A stretch of 7,845 nucleotides of DNA. Origin: an uncultured Selenomonas sp. GTDB taxonomy: Bacteria; Bacillota; Negativicutes; Selenomonadales; Selenomonadaceae. Below the pieces are notes generated by a model. It was not told the DNA's origin and searched no databases. It was given only the letters and a program-made list of their open reading frames with translations. The translations under genes were made by a program, and so were the position numbers. The stretch lies in NCBI GenBank assembly GCA_947097535.1, contig CAMURM010000057.1, forward strand, positions 1 to 7,845, written 5' to 3'. Positions 6,449 to 7,845 of this stretch are shown piece after piece; positions within the stretch are counted from its first letter, which is position 1, and each line of letters starts with the position of its first letter.

Positions 6449-6997
6449 ATGGAGAACGCGAAAAAAAGGGGACTGACCCTCGTCCATACGGGCGACGGCA
6501 AAGGAAAGACGACAGCGGCGATCGGGCTTGCCGTGCGCGCCTGGGGCGACGGCTTTCGCATCTTGATCGTGCAGTTCATCAAGGGCAGTTGGAAGTACGG
6601 TGAGCTCAAGACCTTGAAGGCACTTGCCGAAGCGGACGGGCGCATCGAGATCCGTCCCATGGGCAGCGGCTTCACAAGGAACGCTTCGCCGGAGGAAATG
6701 GCGGCGCATCGAAAGAAGGCGCAGGCAGCGCTGCAGGAGGCAAAGTCAGAAATCGTGAGCGGGCGCTGGGACATGGTCATCCTCGATGAACTCAATTACG
6801 CCTTGAAGTTCGGCTTGTTGGAAGAAGCGGCGATCCTGGACGTTCTGGAAAAAAAGCCCGCGGCGCTCCATCTCGTATTGACGGGCAGAGATGCCCTGCC
6901 TGCCGTCATCGAGCGCGCCGATCTCGTGACGGAAATGAAGCTTATCAAGCATCCGTTTCAGCAGGGAATCCGCGCGCAGAAGGGCATCGAGTTCTGA
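6449..6997 (+). CDS. cobO: Corrinoid (cob(I)yrinic acid a,c-diamide / cob(I)alamin) adenosyltransferase, CobA/CobO/BtuR family
   Basis: Transfers the 5'-deoxyadenosyl group of ATP to the cobalt of reduced corrinoids, making adenosylcobalamin or its precursor; cytosolic. It is 182 residues, slightly shorter than the roughly 190-200 usual for the family because the N-terminal tail is short. The modified P-loop GDGKGKTT is at 15-22. VQFIKG (41-46), the MVILDELNYAL strand with acidic residues (109-119), LTGRDALP (144-151) and the closing KHPFQQGIRAQKGIEF (167-182) are all family signatures. No other cobalamin gene is visible here, so it may serve corrinoid salvage as well as synthesis. It is transcribed divergently from the SGNH gene; a TATAAT at 6368-6373 could be its -10, but I find no convincing -35. 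No B12 riboswitch fits in the 109-base upstream gap. No hairpin terminator is visible after it, so transcription may continue toward ilvD. Confidence 0.94.
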   Translation: MENAKKRGLTLVHTGDGKGKTTAAIGLAVRAWGDGFRILIVQFIKGSWKYGELKTLKALAEADGRIEIRPMGSGFTRNASPEEMAAHRKKAQAALQEAKSEIVSGRWDMVILDELNYALKFGLLEEAAILDVLEKKPAALHLVLTGRDALPAVIERADLVTEMKLIKHPFQQGIRAQKGIEF

Positions 6998-7013
6998 GCT
7001 TTTGATAAATTTC

Positions 7014-7042
7014 TTGAATGTACGGGCGATTTGCGATAGAAT
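7014..7042 (+). promoter_or_regulatory. Sigma-A-type promoter for ilvD
   Basis: TTGAAT (7014-7019, 4/6 match to TTGACA) and TAGAAT (7037-7042, 5/6 match to TATAAT) are separated by exactly 17 bases. The predicted start near 7049 gives a leader of about 49 bases to the ilvD ATG. It is the best-formed promoter in the window. The leader is too short for a T-box or a leader-peptide attenuator. Confidence 0.65.
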
Positions 7043-7073
7043 CTAGGGTATATGTCGTAAAAAAATCTGTGTT

Positions 7074-7083
7074 TCTATATAGA
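7074..7083. promoter_or_regulatory. 10-base perfect palindrome in the ilvD leader
   Basis: TCTATATAGA at 7074-7083 is perfectly self-complementary. It sits between the predicted transcription start and the ilvD ribosome site (AGGCGG, 7085-7090). It could be a small repressor site, but a palindrome of this length in AT-rich sequence may also be chance. Confidence 0.2.
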
Positions 7084-7097
7084 CAGGCGGGATAAGT

Positions 7098-7845
7098 ATG
7101 AGAAGTGATGTTGTAAAAAAGGGAGCGACGCGCTGTGCGCACCGCTCCTTGTTCCATGCGATGGGCTATGGGCCCGAGGATCTGCAGAAGCCGTTGATCG
7201 GCATCTGTAATTCATTCAATGAAGTGATTCCCGGGCACATCCATCTGCGCGAGATTGCGGCGGCGGCGAAGCTCGGCGTGGCAGCTGCCGGCGGCACGCC
7301 GCTGGAATTTCCGGCGATCGGCGTCTGCGACGGCATTGCCATGGGGCATACGGGCATGAAGTATTCGCTCGCGAGCCGCGAGCTCATCGCCGATTCGATC
7401 GAAGCCGTGGCGATGGCATCGGGCTTTGACGGGCTCGTGCTCATTCCGAACTGCGACAAGGTCGTGCCCGGCATGCTCATGGCGGCGGCGCGTCTGAACA
7501 TCCCGGCGGTCGTCGTCAGCGGCGGGCCAATGCTGGCGGGGCGCTTCCACGGGCAGGATGTCAGCGTCAGCCAGTCCTTCGAGGCGGCGGGCAAGTTTGC
7601 CGCTGGGCTCATCGACGAGAGCGTCATGGAAGAGCTCGAAGAGCAGGCATGTCCGAGCTGCGGCTCTTGCGCGGGACTCTTTACCGCCAATACGATGAAC
7701 AGCCTGACGGAGGTTCTCGGCATGGGGCTGCCGGGCAACGGCACGATTCCCGCTGCCTATACGGGAGCGCGCCGCCTCCTGGCGAAGCGCGCGGGCGCCG
7801 TCATCATGGAGCTCATCAAGAACGATGTGAAGCCGCGCGACATCA
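7098..7845 (+). CDS. ilvD: Dihydroxy-acid dehydratase, N-terminal part (3' end outside window)
   Basis: Iron-sulfur dehydratase that turns 2,3-dihydroxy-3-methylvalerate and 2,3-dihydroxyisovalerate into the keto acids leading to isoleucine and valine (and leucine, pantothenate). 249 codons of about 550 are present and the frame is open to the last base. The start ATG has AGGCGG (7085-7090) seven bases upstream. Visible motifs are IGICNSFNEVIPGH (34-47), VCDGIAMGH (76-84), YSLASRELIADSIE (89-102), NCDKVVPGML (118-127) with the metal-binding Asp120/Lys121, CPSCGSCAG (185-193) and LPGNGTIPA (211-219). Cys119 and Cys191 are the usual cluster ligands. PGH rather than PCN after the CNS motif resembles the E. 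coli/Bacillus-type, oxygen-sensitive enzymes more than the plant/mycobacterial [2Fe-2S] type. Cys77 replaces the Asp seen in E. coli and Bacillus and, as I recall, resembles archaeal versions. Edd (6-phosphogluconate dehydratase) is a related alternative but fits the motifs less well. Confidence 0.95.
   Translation, partial: MRSDVVKKGATRCAHRSLFHAMGYGPEDLQKPLIGICNSFNEVIPGHIHLREIAAAAKLGVAAAGGTPLEFPAIGVCDGIAMGHTGMKYSLASRELIADSIEAVAMASGFDGLVLIPNCDKVVPGMLMAAARLNIPAVVVSGGPMLAGRFHGQDVSVSQSFEAAGKFAAGLIDESVMEELEEQACPSCGSCAGLFTANTMNSLTEVLGMGLPGNGTIPAAYTGARRLLAKRAGAVIMELIKNDVKPRDI

Noticed and set aside
6998..7097. T-box, attenuator or CodY site upstream of ilvD
   Set aside because: The predicted leader is about 49 bases, too short for a T-box or leader peptide. 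The nearest CodY-like stretch (about 7007-7021) has around five mismatches to the 15-base consensus.

Overview
The window looks like an ordinary chromosomal segment from a GC-rich, anaerobic Firmicutes-type bacterium. My best guess is Negativicutes (Selenomonas-like). This is inferred from the SpoIIIE/FtsK-type gamma domain, the short AdoHcy hydrolase, the clostridial/archaeal-looking IlvD and the GC-rich codon use; no rRNA or other marker is present to prove it. I see no mobile elements, CRISPR arrays, tRNAs or rRNAs.

Layout. (1) Positions 1-1817, + strand: the 3' part of an S-adenosylhomocysteine hydrolase gene (ahcY), then 14 bases later a complete 5'-methylthioadenosine/S-adenosylhomocysteine deaminase gene (mtaD). 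Together they handle the by-product of SAM-dependent methylation. (2) Positions 1839-1872: a GC-rich hairpin with a weak T-run, then a TTG-started ftsK/spoIIIE gene (1890-4652) for a membrane-anchored DNA translocase. (3) Positions 4664-4704: a strong, near-symmetric hairpin that can end transcription from both sides. (4) Positions 4711-6339, - strand: a membrane-anchored or secreted protein with three fibronectin-III-like repeats followed by an SGNH/GDSL hydrolase domain. (5) Positions 6340-6448: a short divergent control region with an AT-rich inverted repeat and an extended -10 for the - strand gene. (6) Positions 6449-6997, + strand: a corrinoid adenosyltransferase gene (cobO). (7) Positions 6998-7097: a leader with a good sigma-A-type promoter, then ilvD (7098 to the window end, cut off), the dihydroxy-acid dehydratase of branched-chain amino acid synthesis.

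How they work together. Only ahcY and mtaD are clearly functionally linked. Their pairing, plus the short C-terminus of the hydrolase, makes it worth asking whether AdoHcy is first deaminated to S-inosylhomocysteine and then cleaved. The other genes look like independent transcription units. The least standard gene is the repeat-SGNH protein. I do not see clear evidence for a wholly new system; the findings are modest and scored accordingly.
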